From: Clostridia bacterium
GTDB taxonomy: Bacteria > Bacillota > Clostridia > Oscillospirales > Acutalibacteraceae
Reading direction: 5' to 3'
Length of the DNA stretch: 64,000 nt
Assembly (NCBI GenBank): GCA_017475765.1
Contig: JAFVEY010000051.1
Coordinates: 1-64,000, forward strand
Below, piece after piece: positions 48,276 through 57,310 of this stretch (position 1 is the first letter of the stretch; each line of letters begins with the position of its first letter). The translations under genes were made by a program, and so were the position numbers. The notes beneath the pieces were generated by a model. The model was given only the letters and a program-made list of their open reading frames with translations, did no database searches and was not told the DNA's origin.

Positions 48276-49175
48276 TCAGTCAAGAGCATCAAGTCCCTCC
48301 TTATTTTCTATATTAATCGCCTCAACATCGGCATTGATTTTTTTGATAAGACCTGTCAGTGTTTTGCCCACACCGACTTCAATGAATCTGTCCGCACCCT
48401 CGGCAATAAGGTTTTCGACCGTTTTCTGCCAGCGGACGGGATTCTGCACTTGTGCAGCAATCAGCGCCTTATAATCGCCCTCATAAGGCTGTGCTGTAAA
48501 GTTGGAATACACAGGAATGGCAGGCTCGGAAAGCTCCACACTCTCAAGATAAGCCGCCAGCTCTTCTGAAGCCGTTTTCATAAACGGTGAATGGAACGCT
48601 CCGCTGACAGCAAGCCTTACTGCCTTTCCCTTTTCCTCCTTGACCTTTGCGCAAAGAGCGTCTATCTCTTCTTCCGATGCTGCAACAACGGTCTGGGCAG
48701 GGCTGTTATAGTTGACAGGATAGGCTTTTGCAAATCCGCCGCATATTTCCTCCACCTTTTCGGGAGTAAGCTTAAGCACAGCTGCCATAGCGCCTTTTTC
48801 AGCCTTTGCTGCCTTATCCATATACTCTGCACGTTTGCACACCAGCTTGAATGCTTCTTCATACGAAAGGATCCCTGAAAAAGCCAATGCAGCGATTTCT
48901 CCGAGAGAAAAACCGGCAACATAGTCAGGCTTTATGCCTTTTTCTGCGACAGCCGCAGCGGCGGCAAGATCAGCCGCAAAAACACATGGCTGCGTATTGA
49001 TCGTCACAGCCAGTTCCTCCTTTGTTCCCTCAAAGCATTGCTTTATCGTTCCGGGACGAATGCTTTCTGCCAGATCAAACACAGCTTTTGCAGCTGCGGA
49101 ATTTTCATAGAGCGATTGACCCATTCCGGGATACTGAGCGCCCTGTCCGGAAAATACAAATACTGTTTTTCCCAT
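48276..49175 (-). CDS. fabD: Malonyl-CoA:ACP transacylase
   Basis: Loads malonyl groups onto ACP. It has 299 residues. FSGQGAQYPGMGQSLYE at the N-terminus, the nucleophile elbow GFSLGEIAAL and the His in SGAFHSPFMKTA are present. No acpP lies between fabH and fabD, where it is often found. Confidence 0.97.
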   Translation of the reverse strand: MGKTVFVFSGQGAQYPGMGQSLYENSAAAKAVFDLAESIRPGTIKQCFEGTKEELAVTINTQPCVFAADLAAAAAVAEKGIKPDYVAGFSLGEIAALAFSGILSYEEAFKLVCKRAEYMDKAAKAEKGAMAAVLKLTPEKVEEICGGFAKAYPVNYNSPAQTVVAASEEEIDALCAKVKEEKGKAVRLAVSGAFHSPFMKTASEELAAYLESVELSEPAIPVYSNFTAQPYEGDYKALIAAQVQNPVRWQKTVENLIAEGADRFIEVGVGKTLTGLIKKINADVEAINIENKEGLDALD

Positions 49176-49248
49176 CGCTTTCTCCTCCTGAAATTATAAT
49201 TCATTGTGTTTGCAGAATTTATACTATTTTAATATTTTCGCTTATATA

Positions 49249-50211
49249 TCAACCCTTATTCCAGCGGATCACACAGCTTCCTGTTGTCAGACCTCCGCCA
49301 AAAGCGCACATTGCAACGATATCGCCCTTCTTAAGAACTCCCGAACGGTTAGCCTCATCTAATGCGATCGGAACGCTGCCCGATGATGTGTTGCCGTATT
49401 TTCCGACATTGCAGAAAAACTTTTCTCTTGGGATATCCAGATTTTTCGCTGCCGTATTGATAATTCTTATATTTGCCTGGTGCGGAATCACACAGTCAAC
49501 ATCGCTCTGCTCCAGACCTGCATCTGCCACAGCCTTTTTAATTCCGCTCGCCATAGCAGCCGTAGCAAATTTATATACCTCATTTCCTGCCATATGAAGA
49601 ACTGCTCTCTCCTCCTCATGCTCATAGAAAGGGGATGAATTGGTACCGTGCGGTATTCTGATAGCAGCATCGTTGCCGGAAGCGGTAAGATGTATTGAAA
49701 GAAGGTCATCACCCTCTCCGAGAACCGCAGCCGCACCGCCGTCTCCGAAAAGAACACAGGTGGAACGGTCTGTCCAATCGGTAATATTGGAAAGGTTATC
49801 CATTGAAACTATCAATACACGTCTGACTCTTTTTCTTTCAAAGTAGCCTGCTGCAATGTCGAGAGCATAAATAAAGCCGGAGCAAGCAGCATTGACATCA
49901 AAAGCGGGACAGGTTGCGCCAAGCTCCTTCTGAATCATACAGCCCTGTGAAGGAGTGATATTTTCTCCACGCATTGTCGAACAAATAATAAGGTCAAGCT
50001 CTTCTGCCTTTACTCCGGCATTTTCCAGTGCATTATTGGCAGCCTCAACACAAAGCTGTGTAATGGTTTCGCTTTTACAGATATGACGTTCCTGAATACC
50101 TGTTCTTGTACGAATCCATTCATCATTTGTTTCAACCATTGTTGAAAGCTCATCATTGGACATAACATACTCAGGAACTGCCTTTCCTGTTCCCAAAATC
50201 GTAAAGCTCAT
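49249..50211 (-). CDS. fabH: 3-oxoacyl-ACP synthase III
   Basis: Starts fatty acid synthesis by condensing acyl-CoA with malonyl-ACP. I choose the ATG at 50209-50211 (MSFTILGTGKAVPEYVM), 7 nt after GGAGGT; 320 residues. Catalytic Cys in NAACSGFIYAL, His in IPHQANIRII and Asn in KYGNTSSGSVP. First gene of the operon, with a strong promoter upstream. Confidence 0.97.
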   Translation of the reverse strand: MSFTILGTGKAVPEYVMSNDELSTMVETNDEWIRTRTGIQERHICKSETITQLCVEAANNALENAGVKAEELDLIICSTMRGENITPSQGCMIQKELGATCPAFDVNAACSGFIYALDIAAGYFERKRVRRVLIVSMDNLSNITDWTDRSTCVLFGDGGAAAVLGEGDDLLSIHLTASGNDAAIRIPHGTNSSPFYEHEEERAVLHMAGNEVYKFATAAMASGIKKAVADAGLEQSDVDCVIPHQANIRIINTAAKNLDIPREKFFCNVGKYGNTSSGSVPIALDEANRSGVLKKGDIVAMCAFGGGLTTGSCVIRWNKG

Positions 50212-50304
50212 TTGTTTTACCTCCGTCAACTTATATTATTATAATAAACTATCTATTTTCAAACAGCTGGATTACCCGTTATAAACAATCTGCTTTATCT
50301 TCTT

Positions 50305-50333
50305 ATTGTATAATAAAACCGTCCTTTTGTCAA
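50305..50333 (-). promoter_or_regulatory. Promoter of the fab-acc operon
   Basis: Minus strand: perfect -35 TTGACA (50328-50333), 17-bp spacer, -10 TACAAT (50305-50310); predicted start near 50298, leaving a leader of about 87 nt that contains an AT-only palindrome TTATTATAATAA near 50237-50248. I see no clear FapR- or FabT-type operator. Confidence 0.75.
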
Positions 50334-50366
50334 CCCGGCGAAATGCCTTTGAATACGGCAATATCA

Positions 50367-50846
50367 TTATTCCGGATTTATCTGTTTTCCGTTCAGCGCC
50401 GCATATTTCAGCTGACGGTTCTGGTATGTCAGTTTCAAAGAAAAGAACGGGGCATCCTCTGCCATAAGCCGAAGAAATATTCTGTCGCCCTCCCATATCG
50501 GCAGTTCTGTCAGCACCCTTTCTTTTTCCACCCAGACAAGCTCGCCTTCATCGCAGCTGATCATTTCACCCCTGAAATCTCCGGCTGAAAACAGGAACAT
50601 ATATTCAAACCAGTCTCCGTCAGAAAACGTAACAATTCCTCTCAATCGCTGATCCCGAAGCTCCAGTCCGCTTTCCTCTCTGACCTCACGCACAACACAT
50701 TCCTCAGGGCTTTCGCCCTCTTCAAAATGTCCTCCCAGACCTAACCATAGATCGTGGCTCGGATCATTCTGCTTCTTATTTCTGTGAAGCATAAGGTATT
50801 CTCCGTCTTTTTCAATATAGCACAAAGTTGTCAGCTCTGCCTCCAT
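50367..50846 (-). CDS. Nudix hydrolase (MutT-like, 8-oxo-dGTP-type)
   Basis: It has 159 residues from the ATG at 50846. The Nudix box is perfect: G-x5-E-x7-REVREESGL, seen as GHFEEGE then SPEECVV then REVREESGL. N-terminal LCYIEKDGEYLMLHRNKK and the acceptor loop DGDWFEYMFLF fit the MutT/YtkD-like 8-oxo-dGTP diphosphatases. The exact substrate cannot be told from sequence. It is monocistronic, just upstream of the fab promoter. Confidence 0.88.
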   Translation of the reverse strand: MEAELTTLCYIEKDGEYLMLHRNKKQNDPSHDLWLGLGGHFEEGESPEECVVREVREESGLELRDQRLRGIVTFSDGDWFEYMFLFSAGDFRGEMISCDEGELVWVEKERVLTELPIWEGDRIFLRLMAEDAPFFSLKLTYQNRQLKYAALNGKQINPE

Positions 50847-50881
50847 CAAGCATCACCTTTCCCACAGTTATCATTTCCTCT

Positions 50882-50890
50882 ATTATAACA
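50882..50890 (-). promoter_or_regulatory. Extended -10 promoter of the Nudix gene
   Basis: Minus strand TGT-TATAAT with the hexamer at 50882-50887, about 36 nt before the ATG at 50846. No good -35 at normal distance. Confidence 0.45.
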
Positions 50891-51098
50891 AATCAGAATC
50901 ATAAAATCCACAATTTTTGGAAAAATTACTCAAAAACAACCCCCGCTGTATGGTACTGTATCGAAATATCATCAGTCAAAAACAGCTATAATTCAGCTCG
51001 TATTTTTATAATATTTGTTAATAACTGACAAAACATCGGTTCTGAACTATCAAAAAATAAAATATTGACAGGCTTATTATAAATTATACAAAAACTAT
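50891..51098. other. Divergent spacer, nothing further recognised
   Basis: AT-rich gap between the Nudix gene and the DUF6106-like gene. A TTGACA at 51065-51070 has no -10 box at correct spacing. There is no RNA fold or open frame that I can support. Confidence 0.4.
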
Positions 51099-51127
51099 TT
51101 GATTATTTTGTTTTTATGTGTTATAAT
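51099..51127 (+). promoter_or_regulatory. Promoter of the two-helix membrane protein gene
   Basis: -35 TTGATT (51099-51104), 17-bp spacer, -10 TATAAT (51122-51127), about 40 nt before the chosen ATG at 51166. Confidence 0.6.
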
Positions 51128-51165
51128 TGTCTATAAACTTGATTTTTAAAGGAGCGTCTGACTTT

Positions 51166-51762
51166 ATGGAAAAATTGATGGATCTGGGAGGCATGGATAA
51201 TTATTACGAGCAGATCGTAAAGAAAAAATTCACCATGCAGACATTTACAATGCTTATCATCGGATTTGTATTTGCTATCATCGGACTGATTGGCAGTTTT
51301 GTTCTTTCATTTTCTTACGGCATATTCGTCCCCATTGCGATCGGCTTACTCGTTCTCTGTATATGGATGACATGGTATATTCTGAAAAATACCCGTGTGG
51401 AATATGAATACACCTTCGTTACGGGCGAGATGAGGATCGAGCGCATCAAAAACAAAATGAGAAGACGTAAGATCGCAGCATTCGATGTAAAGGCTATTGA
51501 CGATATCGACTTTTTCATCAATCCCGAAACGGGAGAAAAAAATATTGATACCTCCAAATATGATCTCATTCTGAAAGCAGCAGGCACGACCCCCGAAGAA
51601 CCGACCTATTATGTTGTTATCCATGACAAGGTTCGCCGCAAGCCTGCACTTCTTCTTTTCAGTCCCAATGAAACCACTCTGCAGAAAATCCGTCCGTACC
51701 TTTCCGTGGAGCTGAAGAAAAAATTCCTTCTGAGAGAAAAAAGTCTTAAAAAGAACCAATAA
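51166..51762 (+). CDS. Two-helix membrane protein, DUF6106-like
   Basis: I choose the ATG at 51166 (MEKLMDLGGMDNYYEQIVKK), with AGGAG 11 nt upstream; 198 residues. Two adjacent transmembrane helices (about 25-45 and 50-70) are followed by a cytoplasmic beta-rich domain (VEYEYTFVTGEMRIERIKNK, then RRRKIAAFDVKAIDDIDFF) and a basic tail. The pattern resembles the clostridial DUF6106 family, which has no known function; the family name is from memory and should be checked. It is monocistronic. Confidence 0.65.
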   Translation: MEKLMDLGGMDNYYEQIVKKKFTMQTFTMLIIGFVFAIIGLIGSFVLSFSYGIFVPIAIGLLVLCIWMTWYILKNTRVEYEYTFVTGEMRIERIKNKMRRRKIAAFDVKAIDDIDFFINPETGEKNIDTSKYDLILKAAGTTPEEPTYYVVIHDKVRRKPALLLFSPNETTLQKIRPYLSVELKKKFLLREKSLKKNQ

Positions 51763-51768
51763 AAGTTT

Positions 51769-51810
51769 CTGCCGCTGTCGGATCTCGCAAGACCGACAGC
51801 GGCAGTTTTT
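51769..51810. terminator. Bidirectional terminator between the DUF6106-like gene and aroB
   Basis: Perfect 13-bp GC-rich stem (51769-51781 with 51793-51805), 11-nt loop, TTTTT on the plus side and AAACTTTTATT on the minus side. It serves both convergent genes. Confidence 0.9.
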
Positions 51811-52858
51811 ATACTCCGAAAAATTCATTGATTTCATCATTGTTTATTCTGTGAATAAAACATTCGCCTATATCCTTAAGGAAAATAAAGTTGATACCCT
51901 TGCCGCTGCTCTTCTTATCTCCTCTTGTTGCCGACACAATTTCACCGAGAGAAAATTGTGTCGAAGTCGGCAAACCGTATTTTTCAAGCAGACCCTTGAT
52001 TCTTCCGGCAGCACCCGAAGCCGTTATCCCCTTGCCTTCTGTTATTTTTGTAAGGATAAGCGCACCGACAGACACCGCCTCGCCATGCGTGATAACGCTG
52101 TAATGATTGAGCTTTTCAAGGGCATGACCAAAGGTATGTCCGAAATTGAGTATTGCTCTCTCTCCTGTGTCACGTTCGTCATTCTCAACGACATCACGCT
52201 TAATGGAAACACATTCATAAATGATATCGTCTATAAAATCTGCTGCATTTTCATTTTCAAGCCTTGAAAAGAGAGCGCTGCTTCTTATGCAGCCATATTT
52301 GATGACCTCGCCCAGCCCATCATTAAAGAACTTCTGAGGAAGGGTATCAAGGGTATCAGGGTCAATCAGCACGACAGACGGCTGCCAGAAAGCTCCGACC
52401 AGATTCTTTCCTGTCGGCAGGTCAACGCCGGTCTTTCCTCCTACCGATGAATCGACCTGCGAAAGAAGGGTTGTCGGAATCTGAACAAAATTGATTCCCC
52501 GAAGATAGCTTGCCGCCGCAAAGCCTGCCATATCGCCCGTAACGCCGCCGCCGAGAGCAACTATGATATCTGTGCGTGTGATATTATGCTCAAAAAAATG
52601 CTCATACATTTTTTCAATGGTGGCAAGTCTTTTTCTTTCTTCTCCGGCTTCAAAAATAAATACAGATGTTTCAAAGCCATTCTCCTTCAGCGATTTCTCA
52701 ACCGTTCCGGCATAGATCGGCGCAACATTGCTGTCGCTGACAATGACGGCACGCACAGCCTTTGAAACCTCTCTGACATATTTTCCCGCCTCGGCAATAA
52801 TGCCGTGTTCAATATAGATATTGTAGCTTCTTCCTGTTTTGACTTCAATTGTTTTCAT
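51809..52858 (-). CDS. aroB: 3-dehydroquinate synthase
   Basis: Second step of the shikimate pathway, converting DAHP to 3-dehydroquinate with NAD and a metal. The 349-residue length is typical. Motifs: ALGGGVTGDMAGFAAASYLR, PTTLLSQVDSSVGGKTGVDL, GLGEVIKYG, and the metal ligand blocks NFGHTFGHALE and THGEAVSVG. It overlaps the tyrA stop by 4 nt, so both aromatic genes are coupled. Confidence 0.97.
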   Translation of the reverse strand: MKTIEVKTGRSYNIYIEHGIIAEAGKYVREVSKAVRAVIVSDSNVAPIYAGTVEKSLKENGFETSVFIFEAGEERKRLATIEKMYEHFFEHNITRTDIIVALGGGVTGDMAGFAAASYLRGINFVQIPTTLLSQVDSSVGGKTGVDLPTGKNLVGAFWQPSVVLIDPDTLDTLPQKFFNDGLGEVIKYGCIRSSALFSRLENENAADFIDDIIYECVSIKRDVVENDERDTGERAILNFGHTFGHALEKLNHYSVITHGEAVSVGALILTKITEGKGITASGAAGRIKGLLEKYGLPTSTQFSLGEIVSATRGDKKSSGKGINFIFLKDIGECFIHRINNDEINEFFGV

Positions 52859-53685
52859 TCTCCAAGCTCCTCCTTTACCTTTCTGCTTTTGGCAAGCAAT
52901 TCCTCCAGTTCTTCCTTGTTTCCTTTATCCACCGCATTTTTTACAGCTGTCAGATTATCTATCAGTATCTGAATTTCATCCAGCAGCGGTTCCTTATTTT
53001 CAAGAAACAGCTCCGCCCACAGCTTTTCATTGATATGAGCCACCCTGGAAACATCACGGTAGCTTCCTGCCGAAAATCCCTTATGTTTCGGGCAAACAGG
53101 ACTCATCACATAAGAGCAGGCTATCACATGAGGCAGCTGAGAGGTAAAGGCGATCATTCTGTCATGTTCTTCCGCAGAGGCATAAACAATTTTGCCGAAG
53201 CCCAGCGTTTCTGCCAATGCCGCAATCTTTTCCACAGATCTTTCATCCGCTCCGCACGGAACCAGAATACAGCTTGCACCGCTGAAAAGATCGGCATCCG
53301 ACGCCGCAAATCCGTTCTTTTCCTTGCCTGCCATCGGATGGCAGCCGACAAATGTAAATCCGTACTGTTCCGATAATGCCGTTAATTTCGGACAGATTTC
53401 GGATTTTATTCCCGATGTATCCATTACAATACAGCTTTTGGGTATCAGCTCCGCATTCCTTTCAACAAATTCAACCGCTGCCTGCGGAAAGGTTCCCAGT
53501 ATCATCAGATCCGCCTTTTGCAGCGATTCCCTGCTGCCTATCTCATCTATGGCTCCGCATTTCAGCGCATCCTCCAGCGGCTGCCGGCTGCGGTTAATGC
53601 CTATCACATAATGATCGGTATATTTTTTGATTGCTTTTGCAAAAGAACCTCCGATAATTCCAATTCCCGAAATGACAATATTCAT
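52855..53685 (-). CDS. tyrA: Prephenate dehydrogenase
   Basis: Oxidative decarboxylation of prephenate to 4-hydroxyphenylpyruvate for tyrosine. It has 276 residues. The NAD-binding GIGIIGGSFAKAIK is at the N-terminus, and GCHPMAGKEKNGF and AFTSQLPHVIA are in the catalytic part. No chorismate mutase or ACT domain is fused. The ATG at 53685 has no Shine-Dalgarno sequence at normal distance; the only AAGGAGG lies beyond a perfect hairpin. Confidence 0.93.
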   Translation of the reverse strand: MNIVISGIGIIGGSFAKAIKKYTDHYVIGINRSRQPLEDALKCGAIDEIGSRESLQKADLMILGTFPQAAVEFVERNAELIPKSCIVMDTSGIKSEICPKLTALSEQYGFTFVGCHPMAGKEKNGFAASDADLFSGASCILVPCGADERSVEKIAALAETLGFGKIVYASAEEHDRMIAFTSQLPHVIACSYVMSPVCPKHKGFSAGSYRDVSRVAHINEKLWAELFLENKEPLLDEIQILIDNLTAVKNAVDKGNKEELEELLAKSRKVKEELGE

Positions 53686-53693
53686 TGAAATTT

Positions 53694-53722
53694 CTGCGAG
53701 AATCTTTCTCGCAGCCGCCTCC
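53694..53722 (-). promoter_or_regulatory. Hairpin between the tyrA ribosome binding site and its start codon
   Basis: Minus-strand order: AGGAGG (53717-53722), two to three bases, perfect 9-bp hairpin CTGCGAGAA/TTCTCGCAG with a 3-nt loop (53694-53714), then 8 nt to the ATG. Unfolded, the Shine-Dalgarno sequence is about 32 nt from the ATG; folded, the effective gap is about 11 nt. Confidence 0.55.
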
Positions 53723-53736
53723 TTTTTATTTCTACT

Positions 53737-54552
53737 TCAATACTGTGTGTGCAGTTCGCCCTGTGCCTTTACCTTCTTCAGATTGATAACAAGCAGAACA
53801 ATGCCTATGATTACGATTATTCCTGACAATATCTGCGATACTCTCAGACCGAACAGGGGCGTGTACAGGCTGTCTGTCCTCAGACCTTCAACGATCATCC
53901 TTTCAAATCCGTACCATATCATGTACAGCAAAAACATCTGACCGTCAAATTTCCTCCATTTTCTGCTGATAAAATACAGAATGCCGAACCCCAGCAGACA
54001 CCATACGGATTCATAAAAAAAGCATGGATGTACTGCTGTACCGCCTGTATTTTCGCTGACCATTCCCCACGGAAGATCCGTAGGTGTTCCGAAAGCCTCC
54101 TGATTGATCAGATTTCCCCATCTTCCTATTCCCTGTCCGATCAGAAAACCCATTCCACCGATATCCAGCATAGCCGGAATATTTACCTTTTTTATTTTTG
54201 CCATAATGCAGGCAGCTCCCAGACCACCGATAATACCACCGTATATGGCAAGTCCCCCATTATGAACAGCAAATATCTCCATCGGGTTATCGGCATAGGC
54301 ATCCCATCTGAAAGCAACATAATACAGTCTTGCACCTATGATTCCTCCGACCAACCCTGCCAGAACACAGTCAAAGAACGAATCGCTGTTTATTTTGTAG
54401 CGTTTCAGACTTCTGATCGCAAAAATTAGTGCAAGAATAAATCCGACCCCGATGATGATCCCGTACCAATAGACATTGAAATCGCCCATAGAAAAAGCTA
54501 CCCTGTTTACGCTGAATTTCAATCCGAGTCCCGGAAAACTGATATTATACAT
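53737..54552 (-). CDS. lgt: Prolipoprotein diacylglyceryl transferase
   Basis: Membrane enzyme that lipidates the lipobox cysteine of lipoproteins. It has 271 residues and seven transmembrane segments. The Lgt signature GRWGNLINQEAFG and the YYVAFRWDAY / HNGGLAIYGG blocks are present. It lies between the M16 pair and tyrA on the same strand. Confidence 0.96.
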   Translation of the reverse strand: MYNISFPGLGLKFSVNRVAFSMGDFNVYWYGIIIGVGFILALIFAIRSLKRYKINSDSFFDCVLAGLVGGIIGARLYYVAFRWDAYADNPMEIFAVHNGGLAIYGGIIGGLGAACIMAKIKKVNIPAMLDIGGMGFLIGQGIGRWGNLINQEAFGTPTDLPWGMVSENTGGTAVHPCFFYESVWCLLGFGILYFISRKWRKFDGQMFLLYMIWYGFERMIVEGLRTDSLYTPLFGLRVSQILSGIIVIIGIVLLVINLKKVKAQGELHTQY

Positions 54553-54572
54553 TTTTCTTTCCTCCGATTTTT

Positions 54573-55841
54573 TTACATCCCCTTTACTACCGACAAGCAG
54601 CAGTTATCAGCATCCAGCTGCACTTCCAGACGCTCATTGATATCCTTAAGCGTAATATCCGCCACAGCTTCAATTCCGTCAAACAGCTTTCTTCCCGTAA
54701 ACTCTCCGTTCATCAGCTCTGATGCCAATGATGATTTATAATCAAAGCCGGCAACCATTTTTCCGTAGACTACTTTTCTTGCATTTTCAAATTCAGCTTC
54801 CGAAATGCCGTTTTTATGCAGCTTTCTCACCGCTTCATCTATCATTTCCGCAGCCGCCTTCGGATTCCTTGATTCTCCCGAAATGATCAGCGAACGATAT
54901 CCGAGTCCCTCAAGATATTCATGTCCAAAAGCAGCATTCACCAGCTTTGCATCCAGCAGTCTGCGATAAAGCTCGGAGCTTTCCCCGACAAAGGCATTCA
55001 TAAGAATACTGGTAGCGATCAGCTCTCTGCTTGTGGCATATCTGCTGCCGCTGTCCTCCTTGAAGCCAAGCTCAAACATAGGAACGGCAACCGGCAGAAC
55101 CTGTTCCGTATAGCTCCTTACCACCTTATACGGCTCTTCGGGGAAGAGTACCTGTGTGTCTATCTTTTCACTCGGACGAATTTTTTCATCCACAATGCTT
55201 CTGACCTCTTGCGGGTCAACTCCTCCGACAACCGTCATAACCATATTATGAAGATTATAATAGCTATTATAGCACTCATAAAGGATTTCGGGGGTTATTT
55301 CCGCAATAGATTCAACGCTTCCGGCAATATCAATATTGATCGGATGATGATGATAAAGACCCTTGAAAAGATTCATCATCACCCTCCAGTCGGGGCTGTC
55401 GTCATACATCTTGATTTCCTGAGCAATAATCCCTTGCTCTTTCGCAACGGTTTCCTTTGTAAAATACGGTGTCTGTATCAGATCTATGAGTATTTCAAGA
55501 GATTCCCTGAATTTATCCGTACACGAAAACAGATAGCAAGTCATATCAAACGAAGTATATGCGTTGGCAGAAGCGCCTGTTTTCGCATATTTTGAAAAAG
55601 CATCGCCGTCCTCGCTTTCAAAGAGCTTATGCTCCAGATAATGGGCTGTTCCGTCCGGAACACATATTTCCCTGCCGTTATTTGTAAAACGTGAATAGAT
55701 CGATCCGAATTTGGTTCCGATACTTGCATAAACCGAATTAAAACCCTTTTTCGGATATACGATAACCGTCAGACCCGAACTGTGCTCTAATCTGTAATAT
55801 TCCTCATTCACACGCTTATTCTCAATTTTTGTAAATTCCAT
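54573..55841 (-). CDS. M16-family zinc protease, YmfH-like (active-site bearing)
   Basis: It has 422 residues. The inverted zinc motif HxxEH is seen in TAHYLEHKLFES, with a downstream Glu in the LIQTPYF..EQGIIAQEI region. Two pitrilysin-like halves are recognisable. Firmicutes carry such genes in pairs (ymfF/ymfH), one active and one not, as here. Substrate unknown; peptide processing is likely. It lies 40 nt after its partner. Confidence 0.9.
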   Translation of the reverse strand: MEFTKIENKRVNEEYYRLEHSSGLTVIVYPKKGFNSVYASIGTKFGSIYSRFTNNGREICVPDGTAHYLEHKLFESEDGDAFSKYAKTGASANAYTSFDMTCYLFSCTDKFRESLEILIDLIQTPYFTKETVAKEQGIIAQEIKMYDDSPDWRVMMNLFKGLYHHHPINIDIAGSVESIAEITPEILYECYNSYYNLHNMVMTVVGGVDPQEVRSIVDEKIRPSEKIDTQVLFPEEPYKVVRSYTEQVLPVAVPMFELGFKEDSGSRYATSRELIATSILMNAFVGESSELYRRLLDAKLVNAAFGHEYLEGLGYRSLIISGESRNPKAAAEMIDEAVRKLHKNGISEAEFENARKVVYGKMVAGFDYKSSLASELMNGEFTGRKLFDGIEAVADITLKDINERLEVQLDADNCCLSVVKGM

Positions 55842-55881
55842 ATCATCACCGCCGTCACTCCGGCGAACTGCACCTCCCTGT

Positions 55882-57144
55882 TCAATTTCCTACAAGCGAA
55901 TAGACCGTATCCGGCTCAATCTGCTGTGCAAGCTCAACGATCCTGTTCTTTGTGATACCGTCGATCAGCTTAAAGGCTTCAAGCGGCGACAAAGGATCAT
56001 TTCTCATAAGCCTTGTCAGATAGAAGCTCTGCATTGCCGCAAGATTATCAAGCGAGGACATCACCGAATTCTTCATTGCCAGTTTCGCATCCTCCAGCTC
56101 GCTGTCAGTAATATTGCCGTTTTTAAGACTGTTTACCTGCTCCATGATCGCCTGCTCTGCCTTTTCGATGTTTTCGGTTTCAACGCCGCTGTCAATCAGC
56201 ATGATTCCCTTATCGTTATCTACTCTGCTCACACAATAATAACAAAGGCTTTTCTTTTCTCTGACATTCAGAAACAGCTTTGATGTGGGTGTCGCTCCGA
56301 GTATTGCCGACATCAGAGAATTTTCCAGCGCCTGTGCATCCGTGGCAGGACGAGCACTTCTGAATCCCATGACAAGCTTTGACTGAGATACCTCTTCTGT
56401 TTCCGCCACCCTCTTCACTTCCTTCGGATGAACATCAATATGCGGTACGGTTCTGACAGTACGGGGAAGACCGCCGAAATATCCTGCAAATCCCTCATAG
56501 GCATTCTGCGGATCTGTATTTCCAAGCATCGTAAGCTCCACCCTTGCTTCCTTCAGAAGAGTTTGCCATGCGTCATATATATTTTCATTTGTCAGCTTTT
56601 CCACATCCTGGCGGCTGCCATAGCGTCCAACTGAGAAAACCTCATCCCGGCACATCACTTCAATACATCTTTTTACCGCATACAGACGTTTTTCACTGTA
56701 TTCAGCGTCTATATTCTCAATCAGCTGCCTTCTTTCCTGCTCCACATCCTCCTCGTCAAAACGGAGGTCTGTCACATTCGGCTCAAACAATATTGAGCAA
56801 AGCAGCTCAGCAAGCTCTGAGGAAACTGAATTGCCGTCAAGCGCATATTGATCATCAATACCTGTGGCGGTGATGGTCAGCGCCTGATAGTCACCTGTCT
56901 GGCGAACAGACGGATATAAAGCCGCTCCGTACAGACTGTCCAGTTTACGGCTGAGAGCCGTAAAGTCAGGATATTTTTTGCACGAACGGGTCAGAACACA
57001 TGACAGCAAAGCATTTGCTGCCGCTGTATTCCTGCTCAGCGGCACGATAAGGGTAGCGCTGATCCGTCCGATTTTAAATCTGTCATCCCTAATGCTGCCA
57101 AAGGCAACACCGTCACATATATTTTTACGAACAAATTCAGACAT
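55882..57144 (-). CDS. M16-family protein, YmfF-like, without zinc motif
   Basis: It has 420 residues. The overall M16 pattern is kept (RKLDSLYGAALYPS, then SKLFLNVREKKSLCYYCVSR), but no HxxEH is present at the expected place, where the sequence reads NALLSCVLTRSCKKYPD. It is therefore probably the non-catalytic partner of the following protein. First gene of the group leading to lgt, tyrA and aroB. Confidence 0.88.
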   Translation of the reverse strand: MSEFVRKNICDGVAFGSIRDDRFKIGRISATLIVPLSRNTAAANALLSCVLTRSCKKYPDFTALSRKLDSLYGAALYPSVRQTGDYQALTITATGIDDQYALDGNSVSSELAELLCSILFEPNVTDLRFDEEDVEQERRQLIENIDAEYSEKRLYAVKRCIEVMCRDEVFSVGRYGSRQDVEKLTNENIYDAWQTLLKEARVELTMLGNTDPQNAYEGFAGYFGGLPRTVRTVPHIDVHPKEVKRVAETEEVSQSKLVMGFRSARPATDAQALENSLMSAILGATPTSKLFLNVREKKSLCYYCVSRVDNDKGIMLIDSGVETENIEKAEQAIMEQVNSLKNGNITDSELEDAKLAMKNSVMSSLDNLAAMQSFYLTRLMRNDPLSPLEAFKLIDGITKNRIVELAQQIEPDTVYSLVGN

Positions 57145-57182
57145 TTTAGCATCTCCAAACTTTTAAAATAATAATTAGGTGT

Positions 57183-57191
57183 ATTATACCA
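57183..57191 (-). promoter_or_regulatory. Extended -10 promoter upstream of the M16 pair
   Basis: Minus strand TGG-TATAAT (hexamer at 57183-57188), about 39 nt before the ATG at 57144; the -35 region is weak (TTTTAT). Confidence 0.5.
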
Positions 57192-57233
57192 CAGTTTTCT
57201 AAAATATAAAAGTGTAATTTGTTGATTTAACAC

Positions 57234-57283
57234 AAAAAATAAAGCGCTGTCATTTTCGGAAAAATTCCGACACAATACAGCGC
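57234..57283 (-). terminator. Nested-stem terminator after the coiled-coil repeat gene
   Basis: Outer stem GCGCTGT / ACAGCGC (57244-57250 with 57277-57283) encloses an inner stem TCGGAA / TTCCGA (57256-57261 with 57265-57270). On the minus strand it is followed by TTTATTTTTT. It lies 28 nt past the stop at 57311. Confidence 0.75.
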
Positions 57284-57310
57284 ATGATTTATATTTCAAA
57301 TTTCATTTTT

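Noticed and set aside
51065..51090. TTGACA followed by TATACA as a promoter
   Set aside because: The spacer is only 14 bp; the pair at 51099-51127 with a 17-bp spacer is better placed.
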